64,000 nt of DNA from Proteles cristata cristata. Its lineage: Eukaryota; Chordata; Mammalia; Carnivora; Hyaenidae. The notes beneath the pieces were generated by a model. It had not been told where the DNA came from, searched no databases, and worked only from the letters and a program-made list of their open reading frames with translations. Position 1 is the stretch's first letter; every line of letters begins with the position of its first letter. A program made the translations under genes and the position numbers. The stretch is from NCBI GenBank assembly GCA_017311185.1, contig JAESUZ010005462.1:3782001-3846000 (forward strand). Direction: 5' to 3'. Positions 35,846 through 46,530 of this stretch are shown piece after piece.

Positions 35846-36502
35846 TCGTTTTCAATGAACAATTAGTTTAATTGATCCATATTCCAAAGGTCCTCCCATT
35901 TTGTTTAGTTGGTAAGTCTTCTAATTCTCTTGAATTTATAGATCTTCCTTTCCTGTTTTTAATTTATCATTGAAGTTTAATTGTTAAATAAGTCAGGTTG
36001 TTTGTCCTGTAGATTTTCCTACAGTTTGGACTTTTTGATTATGTAATATTGGTTAACATGTTCTTCTTTCCTCTATATTTTTGGTAATTTGACAGATCTA
36101 GGAGCTTGACTATATTTAGCTTTTATTTTTATTTTCCAAGAATGATGATGTGGATTTCTCTATGGAGACTCATAATGAATGGTTATTGGTTGCTCTTTTT
36201 GTAAATTAAGATATTTGTGAATTTGATTCATCTATTATAAAACTCCCCATCAGCTTATTGCCTCATGGTCTTTGCATCCATTGAAGATAATTGCCTATTG
36301 CCATCAGGTATTGCAAGATTGTAACATTATTCCATTACTTTTCTTTATAAATTAATATACTTATGTAAGAAAAAACTTTCCTCATCAATTGTTTGTTACT
36401 TGGATCAGTTTGTGCAGAATAGTAGGCTAATTTTAATTCCTTGTATTTACCCATTTTCAAATAATTTGATGGTTTTAGAATTCTGCAAAGGATACATGCG
36501 CA

Positions 36503-36551
<49 letters not shown>

Positions 36552-36830
36552 CTCTATATAACTATATAATTAACCAACAGATTTTTGAACATGTATGGTA
36601 TATTTAAATTCAATCATAGCCTTCTAGATTTCTTATTTGACCATATAGTACATACTCATTTTACATTTCCTGCCTTGTACTTAGAATTATTTTTTTTTCC
36701 GGGTAGTCCTGGTTCTTTGTTGATAAAAATAGTATTGAGACCAAAATATAAACTCTAGAGGTGTTCACTGCTAATGGGTAGGTCATTGTTTCTAGGACTT
36801 TACAGTGGACAGTACTAGGAAGAAATATTT
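35846..36830 (-). mobile_element. Ancient LINE-1 3' region, antisense
   Basis: tcaggttgtttgtcctgtag, then aacatgttcttctttcctct, ggtaatttgacagatctagg and later ctttgcatccattgaagata follow the order of an old reverse-complemented L1M 3' region as I remember it. Diverged; the (CA)n repeat at 36500-36549 lies inside. Confidence 0.5.
36500..36549. repeat. (CA)n microsatellite
   Basis: About 25 CA units with one TA interruption near the start. Confidence 0.97.
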
Positions 36831-36887
36831 TTTTAAAGAAAATACATGATATTTCTAATTCATTGTAGGATTATGAGGTTTTTTCTT

Positions 36888-37118
36888 AAGTTTTTGTTTT
36901 GTTTTGTTTTCATTTTTGTTTGTTTTAGAGAGAGAGTATGTGTAGGGTGGGTGGAGCAGTGGAAGGAATGAGGGAGAGAAAGAGAAAGAGGGAGAAAACC
37001 TCAAAGAGGCTCCATGCTCAGTGTGGAGCCTGAAGTGGGGCTTTATCTCACAACCCTAGGATCATGACCTGAGGTGAAATCAAGAGTCAGATGCTCAGCT
37101 GACTGAGCCAACCACATC
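36888..37118 (-). mobile_element. CAN-SINE, diverged
   Basis: Minus-oriented: TTTTG-rich tail complement, agagagagagtatgtgtagg, gaggctccatgctcagtgtgg, gatcatgacctgaggtgaaa, ctcagctgactgagccaacc. The head is damaged (ccaaccacatc in place of ccacccaggtgccc). I see no clear target-site duplication; an older copy. Confidence 0.85.
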
Positions 37119-37274
37119 TCTTTTACTTATGTTTTTCATTTGATATCTGTATCTCTTTTCTCTGCTTTATTATTCCTGTGTATATGTGTGCATAGGGGTG
37201 CATCTCTATTTTTGTATCGAAATATCAATTCCAATTTATTGCTAGTAATGTGGTAACTGAAAACAGTTTTAGTT

Positions 37275-37875
37275 CTTTTTTTACATTTATTTGTTTGTTT
37301 GTTAGCATACAGTGCAATATTGGTGTTAGGAGTAGACTTCAGTGATTCATCACTTACTTACAACACTCAGTAGTCATCATTACAAGTGCCCTCTTTAATA
37401 TCCATCACCCATCTTGCCTATTCCCCACCTATCTCCTTCCATCAGCACTCAGTTTGTTTTATAGTTAAGAATTTTTTGTAGTTTGTTTCCTTCTCTCCTA
37501 TTCCCCACCTCCTTATCATATGTTCATCTGTTTTGTTTCTTAGCTTCTATACATGAATGAGATCATATGGTATTCGTCTTTCTCTGACTTAGTTCATTTA
37601 GCATAATACATTCTAGCTCCATCCATGTTGTTACAAGTGGCAAGATTTCATTCTTTTTCATGGCTGAGTAATATTCCATTATATATATGGACATTACAGC
37701 TCTCTCCATAGTTTTGCAATTATTGATAATGCTGCTATAAACATAAACATTAAGTATGCATGTACTCCTTTGAATTTGTATTTTTGTATCATTTGGGTAA
37801 AGACATAGTGCAATTGCTTGATGGTAGGGTAGTTCTATTTTTAGTTTTTTGAGGAAGCTTCATAACAGTTTGAGT
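37275..37875 (-). mobile_element. LINE-1 3' end, antisense (older carnivore type)
   Basis: Complement of L1 3'UTR and ORF2 end: ttagcatacagtgcaatatt, gattcatcacttacttacaa, cattctagctccatccatgt, ggctgagtaatattccatta. Diverged compared with the 45346 and 62109 copies. Confidence 0.82.
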
Positions 37876-38267
37876 TTTACTTGCTTTTTTTTTTTTCTTT
37901 GCCCTTAGAGGATACATCTCACTAGTTACACAAATTACCAAGTATTAGAGTAACTTCAGATAATTAGACTCTAGTGATTCAACCTCAAATTGATGTTTAG
38001 TTAGTATCATTTGGTGCATTTTGCTTTCTATTTCCTCCATTGTTTTTAGTTTTTTTTTGTATGTATATAATATTTAACTGGTTTTGAAGTCAAAGCTATA
38101 ATGTGAGATATATTCAGGGAAATTTAGTTTTCATCCTTGTTTCAGGATAATCATTTGATCCAAGTTTAAAATATTACCCTTTATGCTGGTTTGCCAGAGG
38201 TATCATAACAGAATATCACAGACTAGGAGGCTTAAACAACAAAAACTTATTTCTTCAAATCTGGAGA

Positions 38268-38448
38268 CATGGTGCATATGTGAGGTACAATAGTACTTTC
38301 ACATTATCAGAAGAGATGCAGTCAGGCCCTGTGACATCAGAGCACCATGAAGTTGGCCAGTAAAAGTGGAAGCTATGTAATTGGTGGTATGTGTTGCAGA
38401 GTATGTATGGAGTCCTGACCAAATGATGGGATCAGTTATTTATTACAA
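38268..38448. repeat. Duplicated segment, copy 1 (inside the MLT1 LTR)
   Basis: From agacatggtgcatatgtgag to atttattacaa. It matches 39630-40060 (after removing a SINE) in the same orientation, including gtactttcacattatcagaag, agcaccatgaagttggccag and gtatgtatggagtcctgacc. It sits exactly where the LTR consensus is interrupted. Confidence 0.8.
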
Positions 38449-38593
38449 GGTGTCACTGGGGTGGACATCTTCTCAGTGTGTCTTTACTTGATCTTGCTGT
38501 GTATATATATGCCTCTTAAGTGTCTCTCTGCATCCAAATTTCCTCTTTTTATAAGGACACCAATAATATTGTATTAGAACCCTCTTTATAGAC

Positions 38594-38658
38594 TTCATTT
38601 TGATTTAACCACCTTTTTAAAGACCTTCATTTTGATTTAACCACCTTTTTAAAGACCT
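38594..38658. repeat. Tandem duplication, 32-bp unit x 2
   Basis: ttcattttgatttaaccacc and what follows (tttttaaagacc) occurs twice with a 32-base period, within the MLT1 LTR relic. Confidence 0.9.
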
Positions 38659-38773
38659 TATCTACAACTACAGTCACATTCTGAGGTACATTCTGATGTT
38701 AGAACTTCAACATATAAATTTTGGTGAAACAACTCAACTCATATCACATTTCCATTTAAAATATGTAAGTCAA

Positions 38774-38992
38774 TGGGGCGCCTGGGTGGCTTAGTCGGTT
38801 AAGCGTCCGACTTTCGCTTAGGTCATGATCTCGCGGTTCGTGGGTTCAGCCCCGCATCGGGCTCTGTGCTGACTGCCAGCTCAGAGCCTGGAGCCTGTTT
38901 CAGTCTGTGACTCCCTCTCTCTCTGGCCCTCCCCTGCTCACGCTCTCTCTCTCTCTCTCCTAAAAATAAATAAAACATTAAAAAAATAAAAT
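38774..38992 (+). mobile_element. CAN-SINE, young subfamily
   Basis: Near-consensus head GGGGCGCCTGGGTGGCTTAG, diagnostic ctgactgccagctcagagcc and gtctgtgactccctctctct, tail cctaaaaataaataaaacat. Perfect 16-bp target-site duplication AAAATATGTAAGTCAA at 38758-38773 and 38993-39008. Confidence 0.96.
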
Positions 38993-39229
38993 AAAATATG
39001 TAAGTCAACACACATATATTCATATTTTCCTTCACGTATAAAATGTTAACATTTACATAGTTAGTTCTGTCTTTTTAATAAGAAAGTATTCTAGAGATCA
39101 CTCCATGGCAGTATATAGAATTGCTCCTATTTGGAAGATAATATTTTAATAGATTATTGAGCTCAAGAATTTTCTGACATTAAAGGAAATATATTGATTT
39201 TTCACTCAACTTTAAGACTTCAAAGATGG

Positions 39230-39431
39230 GGACACCTGGGTTGCTCAGTCGGTTAAGTGTCCGACTTCAGCTCAGGTCATGATCTCACAGTTCGTGGGTT
39301 CGAGCCCCGTGTCAGGCTCTGTGCTGAACGCTTGCTCAGAGCCTGGAGCCTGTGTCTCCTTCTCTCTCTGCCCCTCCCCTGCTCATGATCTGTCTCACTC
39401 TGTCTCTCAAAAATAAATGTTTAAAAAATTA
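39230..39431 (+). mobile_element. CAN-SINE
   Basis: Head ggggacacctgggttgctca, B-box-like gggttcgagccc, ctcaaaaataaatgtttaaa tail. Perfect 19-bp target-site duplication TTTAAGACTTCAAAGATGG at 39211-39229 and 39432-39450. It belongs to the more common subfamily, lacking the gtgactccc block. Confidence 0.95.
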
Positions 39432-39629
39432 TTTAAGACTTCAAAGATGGTAGGAGAGATATATGAAGCATAAAAATGAATGATTTTGTATGGCAGGAAT
39501 GGCCTTGAGGTCCTTGTATATACTCACTTCAGACTCCATAAGTGACCTAAGAGTGACCTTTCTTGTTACTGGTCTATTTTTCCTTATAAGATAGAGGCAA
39601 AGTCATATGTAAAGACAGCATGGCCCAGA

Positions 39630-40060
39630 CACATGGAGTGCATATATGAGGTACAACAGTACTTTGACATTATCAGAAGACAGAGATGCTATCAGGCCAT
39701 GTGACAATAGAACACCATGAAGTTAGTGGGCCAGTAAAAATGGAAGCTATATGGGGCGCCTAGGTGGCTTAGTTGGTTAAGCGTCCGACTTTCACTTAGG
39801 TCATGATCTCGTGGTTCGTGGGTTCGAGCCCCACGTGGGGCTCTGTGCTGACTGCCACCTCATAGCCTGGAGGCTGTTTCAAAGTCTGTGTCTCCCCCTC
39901 TCTCTCACCCTCCCTGCTCACGCTGTCTCTCTCTCTCTCTCCTAGAAATAAATAAAACATTAAAAAAATTTAAAAATGGAAGCTATATAATTGGTGGTAT
40001 GTGTTGAATAGTATGTATGGAGTCCTGATCAAATGATGGGAACAATTGTTTATTACAACA
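39630..40060. repeat. Duplicated segment, copy 2 (split by a SINE)
   Basis: gacacatggagtgcatatat through gtttattacaa, same orientation as copy 1 about 1.36 kb to the left. The SINE at 39753-39970 interrupts it; with that and one target-site copy removed the two segments align over about 180 bp with scattered substitutions and small indels (agaagacagagatgctatca against agaagagatgcagtca). Confidence 0.8.
39753..39970 (+). mobile_element. CAN-SINE, young subfamily
   Basis: Head ggggcgcctaggtggcttag, diagnostic ctgactgccacctcatagcc, tail cctagaaataaataaaacat. Perfect 18-bp target-site duplication TAAAAATGGAAGCTATAT at 39735-39752 and 39971-39988. Confidence 0.96.
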
Positions 40061-41688
40061 TTGTGGTTTTAGATGGTCTGACCATACATCTAAACTGCCT
40101 AGAAGAGTCTCAGTCTCTGGTTATTGTCTTCATGTCATTATTAATAGGGTCCCTTCCCTCCTTAAGAGTTTTCCAATTTGGGACAATACATTCCATGGAC
40201 ACCAATAAAACTCTAAATAGTTTTAGAGTCCAATAAATAATAATAAAGTAATGGTCTCTGTGTTAAAAGTATGTGGCTATCATTTTCTAGTCATGGCTTG
40301 AGGTCTGAGTTCTAATTATCCCCAATTAGTTCTTTGGCAGATTCTGGTGCTAAGCCAGAATTAGCCTTTTCTGAGGATTCTTTTATATGTTTCATAAATG
40401 ATCTTGTGAGCCTTGAACTTTGGGTTTCAACTCCAGTTGGGAAAAAACTTGTCTTGGTCTTTCTGAGCTTTGACTGGTAAATTCAAGAAGTTGTCAGCTA
40501 CTTTCTAATGAACTCAACTTCCCAAGATGGAGGCCATGTTGTTACCAAAAGACGACTGCATACTAGTCTGTTGGTGTACTCTGACCACCTGGGAAAGTTT
40601 GACAGAATTATGTATGATTGCCTCATGAAATGCGGAGAATTTAAACACTGAATATAATGTTTAGAAACCATGCTATCAATTCACATTGAATTAATCATAT
40701 ATTTGTTTGCATAAATAAAAATAACCCGTCTTGCAGAATAGTGATAATGATAGTGATAATAGATAATAGATAGATAATAATAGTGATAATGATTTGGTCT
40801 AATTGTTCCTTTTGGGCTTAGTGGAATTCTTATAACTACTTTACCTTTTCCAAATTATAAAAATTAAGACATCTATCTATATTATTACTATTTTTAATAT
40901 ACAGATAGAATTGTACCTCAAGTTTACATTAATAATTCTCAAGGTCTTTAACATGTTAGTTGTTTAAATAAAGTGTCTTCACCATTCACTTGAAGTCTAT
41001 AGGGCCAACTTTGTTGTCAGGCCAGACTATAATCAAACTATTCTCTGTTGAACTAATGGTACCTTCTGAGGAAACTATTATATAGTTCCAATATATAGTT
41101 TTGCTGTTTTTAATTCATTATCAGGGATTTTGAATTATTTCTCTTTCATTTTTCTTCTCATTTAAACTCTCTGTGAATTAGAAAATTATCTGTATCATGC
41201 ATACGTATCAGCTTAGAGTTGGCAATACTATATTAATAGTGAAGAATGTGTAAGTTATGATTGGTAATTGGACTTAAGGAAAAACACTCATGCCTTTAAG
41301 ATTGTACAGTAATTCGCTTCAAAATTTCCAAAAGATTTCATCTAACTCTTTAATCTTGGTTAAATTAAACTAAGTTCTGATAAAGAATCAATAATAAGAA
41401 ATATTAAGAGAATATTATTTTATAATTTCATGTCCCATAATATCTCAAAATAGTTGCTCAGTTTATAATTTTTAAATGAGTAATTTAATTTATGACATCA
41501 TTCATGTATTTAAAGCACTTAAAATGTTTTAATTATGAAAAGTTCCAAACAGTCATTTTATTTTCAAATATTTTTTAAAAAGCAGAGAAAATAATGTTAT
41601 GAATCCCATATATCCAATATCCAACTTTGACAATGATCAACTTATGGCTAATATTGTCTTATCCTTACTCTTCTCATTTCCCTACTAC
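40061..41688. other. Intergenic, AT-rich
   Basis: No gene and no confident repeat. A TAGATAATAGTGATAAT-like low-complexity run lies at 40740-40792. Confidence 0.4.
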
Positions 41689-41704
41689 CTATATATATAT
41701 ATAT

Positions 41705-41916
41705 TTTAATGTTTTATTTATTTCTAGGAGAGAGAGAGAGACAGCGTGAGCAGGGGAGGGTCAGAGAGAGAGGGAGTCACAGAATCTGAAACAGGCTCCA
41801 GGCTCTGAGCTGGCAGTCAGCACAGAGCTTGACGTGGGGCCCGAACCCACGAACCGCCAGATCATGACCTAAGCGAAAGTCAGACGCTTAACCGACTAAG
41901 CCACCCAGACACCCCA
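41705..41916 (-). mobile_element. CAN-SINE, young subfamily
   Basis: Minus-oriented: taatgttttatttatttctag, gacagcgtgagcaggggagg, gctggcagtcagcacagagc, cttaaccgactaagccaccc. Perfect 16-bp target-site duplication TCCCTACTACCTATAT at 41689-41704 and 41917-41932. Confidence 0.96.
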
Positions 41917-42109
41917 TCCCTACTACCTATATTTTTTAAAAGACAAATTTCAGACAACATAATTTCCTCTGTAAATATTTCACCATATACGTCTAAAGAT
42001 AAAAACTCTTAAAAAAAACATAACCACAATACTATATCATACCTGCAAGATTAGCTGTGATTTTTAAATATCACTACTTAGTAGGTATTAAAATTTTTAA
42101 TTATCCAAA

Positions 42110-42510
42110 AGTCATATTGCTTTAAAATCAACTTCATTGAAATGTGTTTTACATATGACAAAATATGCCTATTTTAAGGGCACAGTTAAATGAATCTTGA
42201 CACTTACAAACTCCTATAGCTACCATCATAATCAAGAGGTAGAACATTTTCATCACCACAAAACGTTGCCTTATGCCCCTTGCAGTCAGTTCCACCTGCC
42301 GTCCCCATTCTCAGCCCCAAATAATAGCTACTCTGCTTTCTTTCACATTCATATGAATTATATGAGTATACATTTCTCTGTTTTTTGTCTGCCCACTTAA
42401 AGCATTTCCTGCTTATAACTGGTCTCCAGCAATTTGATTATGCTCTTCTTTGCTATGTTTTTGGTATATCATCTTGTGCATCACTAAGCATATTATATCT
42501 TTGGCTTGTT
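42110..42510 (-). mobile_element. Ancient LINE-1 3' end, antisense
   Basis: acttcattgaaatgtgtttt, cagttaaatgaatcttgaca, ctcctatagctaccatcata, catgccccttgcagtcagtt-like text (42271) follow the order of an old reverse-complemented L1 3'UTR. Same family as 18950-19200. Confidence 0.6.
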
Positions 42511-42777
42511 TGCATCACAGATGAGAAATTTTCAATATTTTCTTCAAATAATTTTGTTTTTGCCCTCTACTTTTAATCTTCTTGGACTCCAATTAGATAT
42601 ATATTTGACTGCTTGATATCGTTCCACAGGTCCCTGAGTGTCCCTCTGTGTGTATGCTTTGTCTTTTTTCTTCTCTGTTATTTGAACTTTTTTTTTTTTT
42701 TTTTTTGCTGCAATGTTTTCATATTCATTGACCTTTCTTTTGTAGCATCTAATCCGCTGGTATTGTCCAGTGGAATT

Positions 42778-42956
42778 TTCCATATTGTATTTTTTAATTG
42801 TATTGTTGTATTCCCTATAGTATTGTATTGTACAAAGTTATAGTATTTTTCTTTTCTAAAATTTTCCTTATTGTATTTTTTGTATTATATTATTATATTC
42901 CCTATTGTATTATACAAAGTTATTGTATTTTTTTCTAAAATTTCCATATGATGTTT
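42778..42956. repeat. Imperfect tandem duplication, 87-bp period
   Basis: ttccctatagtattgtattg, then tacaaagttatagtattttt and ctaaaattttcc starts at 42811; a related block (ttccctattgtattatacaa, agttattgtatttttttcta) starts at 42898. AT-rich, with indels between copies. Confidence 0.8.
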
Positions 42957-43048
42957 TAAAAATACTTCATTATATTCATGTTTCCTTTAAAACCTTAGAC
43001 ATATATGTAATATCTCTTTAGAAGACCTTGTCTGCTATTTCTAAAATC

Positions 43049-43070
43049 TCTATCATTTATAAATGATAGA
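43049..43070. repeat. Perfect 22-bp palindrome
   Basis: A self-complementary 22-mer centred between 43059 and 43060; its inner 18 bases are TATCATTTATAAATGATA. It is followed by further tttataaat repeats to 43106. Likely an AT-rich cruciform-prone repeat rather than a regulatory site. Confidence 0.9.
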
Positions 43071-43174
43071 TTTATAAATAAATTTATATTTATAAATTTA
43101 TAAATGACCTATTTTTGACTGATTTTTTTCTTGTTATGGATCATGATTTGCTGATTTTTTTGCCTGTCTAGTAA

Positions 43175-43318
43175 TTTTTTAAATGTTTATTTACTTTTGA
43201 GAGAGAGAGAGAGAGAGAATCCCATAGGCTCTATGCTCAGCACAGAGCCCGAGATGGGACTCTACTCATGACTGCAAGATCATGACCTAAGCTGAAATCA
43301 AGAGTTGGATGCTTGATG
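43175..43318 (-). mobile_element. CAN-SINE, partial and diverged
   Basis: aaatgtttatttacttttga, GA run, gctctatgctcagcacagag, caagatcatgacctaagctg, ending at gagttggatgcttg. The tRNA-like head is missing, so the 5' end is truncated. Confidence 0.85.
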
Positions 43319-44174
43319 TTTATATTGTTGAACATTTGGATTTTGTTGTCTTAGGGTTTTGAAATTTGCTTTGTCATACAATTAGTTTGAATGGTACTGA
43401 TTGTTTCTTACCAGACTGGTCTTTAAGCCTGTTTAGGGCAGTTCTAGAAAAGTCTATAATTTAGGGCTAAGATAGCCCAAAGTGTGCTCCTTCTGGCAAT
43501 TCTGCATATTGCCCAGAGTTTCCTATTGGCTAGTTAGAATCTGTATACCTCCCAGCCCTATGAAACCTCTGGGAACTATTAATGATTACAGTTCTTCTTT
43601 AGTTCTTTGGTGAAGACTTACGGATTTTTACCCCATGAATGCACATATTTGCATTTGGTGAAAGACATAAGGGGCCATCATCTAGATATTTGGAACACCT
43701 GTTTGCTGACTTTATTCTGTCTGGTACACAAATTCCAGCTGACTTGGCCTCTTGAACTCTGATCTCTTTCTTCTCAACTCAGTGAGATTGTGGAGCTCTT
43801 CTTGGCTTTTCGTGTCCCTTTGACTGTTTTAAAGTTGCTTTGATGCAAAAATCCAGGATGATTGTAAAACTCAGCTTTTTGTTTCCTTTTTCTCAGGGAT
43901 CGCAGTCATATTGCTTGATCTCCTATGTCTGAAAAAAGTTGTTATATATTTTGTGAAATTTGCTATTTGTTTTGAAGATGAAAAATATTCTGTACCGGCT
44001 TCTTCTATATGGCCAAGAATTAGAGTTATAATTTGTTAAGACAGTTTAAATATTTAAAAAAGAGTTCAAATAAAGTCCACATATTATAATCAGTTGGTGT
44101 GTCTTTTTACCTTTATCTAAAGGTAAAACTTTTCCTTTAGAAAAGACACCATGCATTTCCGTGGTGTCTTTTTT

Positions 44175-44377
44175 AAATGTTTTATTTATTTTTGAGAGAG
44201 AGAGAGAAGTGTGAGTAGAGGAGGATCAGAGAGACAAGGAGACACAGAATGTGAAACAGGTTCCAGGCTCTGAGCTAGCTGTCATCACAGAGCCTGACCC
44301 AGGGCTCAAACCCATGAAACGTGAGATCATGACCTGAGCCGAAGTCAGACGATTGACTGAGCCACCCAGGTGCCCCC
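44175..44377 (-). mobile_element. CAN-SINE (first of two at one target site)
   Basis: Minus-oriented: aaatgttttatttatttttg to gactgagccacccaggtgcc. Flanked by GTGGTGTCTTTTTT at 44161-44174 and ATGGTGTCTTTTTT at 44378-44391. Confidence 0.94.
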
Positions 44378-44391
44378 ATGGTGTCTTTTTT

Positions 44392-44592
44392 TTTTTTTTT
44401 ATTTTGAAAGAGAGAGAGAGAGAGAGAGCAGGGAAAGAGCAGAGAGAGAGGGAGAGAGAGAATCCCAAGGAGGCTTTGCGAAGTCAGCTCACAGCCTGAC
44501 ACAGGGCTAGATCTCATGAACTCTAAGATCATGACTGGAGCTCAGATCAAGAGTTGGAAACTTAACCAACTCAGCCACCCAGTTGCCCTTCC
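44392..44592 (-). mobile_element. CAN-SINE (second of two at one target site)
   Basis: Minus-oriented: poly-T, attttgaaagagagagagag to actcagccacccagttgccc. The ATGGTGTCTTT target copy follows at 44593-44603, making three copies of the same target around two SINEs. Confidence 0.94.
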
Positions 44593-44603
44593 ATGGTGTC
44601 TTT

Positions 44604-44954
44604 AACATGTTCTTCCATAATCACTTCCTGGTAATTGGTAATTAAATGTAGAGATTCAATCAGATTCAGATTAGTTTTTTTCTGAGACTACTTTAAAGGT
44701 GTTGGCTTGTTTTTCCATTCGGAGGTGCATGTCTCTCTTTTTGTAATGTTAACAGCCATAGATGTTCAATAACAAGATCAAAATACTTCTTTAAATTTGC
44801 TAATTTATCATAGAGACTGGGCTTTGGCTAGGTTAAATTTCTAGACTATGCAAATGGAACTATTATTTTTAGACATGTGTTTATTTTTAAGATAACAACT
44901 ATAATGACAAATTCGAGGCCCTATAAAAATGGAATTTTAAAAAATAATCTATAC
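44604..44954. other. Intergenic, AT-rich
   Basis: No feature recognised. Confidence 0.4.
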
Positions 44955-45318
44955 TTCTCTTTTATTTTCATTTATTTATTTATTTTTAAATCTTAATTCC
45001 AATATAGTTAACATACAGTATTATATTTAATTTCAGGTGTACAAGATAGAAATTCAACAACTCTATACATTATTCAGTACTCATCCTGATAAGTATACTC
45101 TTAATTCCCCTCACCTACTTTACCCATCCTTCCACCTACCTCCCCTCTGGTAATCAACTATCAGTTTGTTCTCTATAGTTGAGTCTGTTTCATAGTTTGT
45201 CTCTTTTTTATTGTTGTTAATTTGATTTTTTTCTTAAATTCCATGTATGAGTAAAATCATATAGGAATTGTGTTTTTGACTGACTTATTTCCCTTAGCAT
45301 TATGCATCCATGTTGTTA
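44955..45318 (-). mobile_element. LINE-1 3' end, antisense (older)
   Basis: tttatttatttatttttaaa, ttccaatatagttaacatac, ttcaggtgtacaagatagaa, then the ORF2-end complement up to tgcatccatgttgtt. It is 5' truncated just before a 16-base A run at 45319-45334. Confidence 0.85.
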
Positions 45319-45345
45319 AAAAAAAAAAAAAAACCGGCATGTTTG

Positions 45346-45985
45346 GTTTTCTTTCATAGTTTATTGTCAAATTGGATTTCATATAACACCCAGTGCTCAT
45401 CCCAACAAGTGTCCACCTCCATGCCCATCATTCCCCTTCCTTTCTCCCCCCTCCCCCATCAGCCCTAAGTTTGTTCTCAGTATTTGAGTCTCTCATGGTT
45501 TGCCTCCCTCCCTCTCCCCAATTATATTTCCCCTTCTCCTCCCCCATGGTCCTCTGTTAAGTTTCTCCTAATCCTCCTATAAATGGAAGCATATGGTATC
45601 TGTCTTTCTCTGTCTGACTTATTTCGATCAGCATAACAGCCTCCAGTTCCATCCATGTTGCTACACATGGCCAGATTTCATTCTTTCTCATTGCCATGTA
45701 CTATTCCATTGTATAGATGAACCACATCTTCTTGATCCATTCATCAGTATATGGACACTTAGGCTCTTTCCATGTTTTGGATATTGTTGAGAGTGCTGCT
45801 ATGAACATTGGGGTACATGTGTCCCTATCCATCAGCACTCCTGTATCCCTTGGGTAAATTCCTAGCAGTGCTATTGCCGGGTCATAGGAGAGTTCTATTG
45901 TTTTTTTTGAAGAATCTCCACACTGTTTTCCAGAGGGGCTGCACCAGTTTACATTCCCACCAACAGTGTAGGAGGGTGCCCCAAA
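45346..45985 (-). mobile_element. LINE-1 3' end, antisense (carnivore type, young)
   Basis: agtttattgtcaaattggat, cacccagtgctcatcccaac, cagcataacagcctccagtt, gtgctgctatgaacattggg, cagaggggctgcaccagttt. GGCATGTTT occurs at its left (about 45337-45345) and again just after its right end (about 45987), a plausible target-site duplication. Confidence 0.88.
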
Positions 45986-46301
45986 ATGGCATGTTTTTAA
46001 ACTTGTTCAAGGAAAAGTTGGACCACTTTTACAAATTGAAAGGAGACCAGCCTGAATTATATCAATTCATACATAGTACTTTCAAGACTGTCCTCTAACT
46101 AAAGCTGAGCTCAAGTAATACTGCCAGGAGAGAAGACACCTTTAAGTCTTTTCAATGAGAGCCAAAGGTAGCTTTCCATATCAGTCATAACACAAGGATG
46201 CTTTTGTGATGCTTAAAACTAGGTAAAAACTGTTTGTAGTCTAAAATTTTAAAATCCATGCTAGTTTATGGGGCTAACTCATATTAGCTGTGAACATAGG
46301 A

Positions 46302-46530
46302 TTTTTTTTAGCTTTTGAAATTTTAATTCCAGTATAATTGACATAAAATGTTAATATTAGTTTCAGGTGTGCAATACAGTGACTCAATACTTCTATACAT
46401 TACTAATTGCTCATCAAGTTAAGTGTACTTTTAGTCCTTTTTACATATTTCACCCACCTCTCACCCCTCACCTAGTAACTATGAGTTTGTGGACAGGACT
46501 TTTATTAAATAAACAAACAAACAAACAAAC
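46302..46530 (-). mobile_element. LINE-1 3' end, antisense, short
   Basis: aattttaattccagtataat, tgacataaaatgttaatatt, ttcaggtgtgcaatacagtg: an L1 3'UTR complement. GTGAACATAGGA at 46290-46301 and 46734-46745 brackets this fragment together with the SINE to its right; an (AAAC)n run joins the two at 46507-46530. Confidence 0.8.

Larger units (their letters stand above)
38182..38747 (-). mobile_element. MLT1-type MaLR LTR, antisense, with internal insertion
   Basis: Left part (cagactaggaggcttaaaca at 38220 onward) is the complement of the MLT1 LTR 3' end; right part (ataaggacaccaataatatt, gtcacattctgaggtacatt, acttcaacatataaattttgg) is the complement of its 5' part. The middle, about 38268-38448, does not fit the LTR and has a second copy at 39630-40060. 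Non-coding relic of an old mammalian LTR retrotransposon; no viral gene is present. Confidence 0.75.
42511..43960 (-). mobile_element. Probable ancient LINE-1, antisense
   Basis: ttcttggactccaattagat, gatatcgttccacaggtccc and gaagaccttgtctgctattt then attttgttgtcttagggttt resemble old antisense L1 sequence. It is strongly diverged and broken by a local tandem duplication and a SINE. Assignment is tentative. Confidence 0.4.

Noticed and set aside
36500..36549. Regular repeat spacing, possible CRISPR or satellite
   Set aside because: Simple (CA)n microsatellite; no repeat-spacer structure anywhere in the window.
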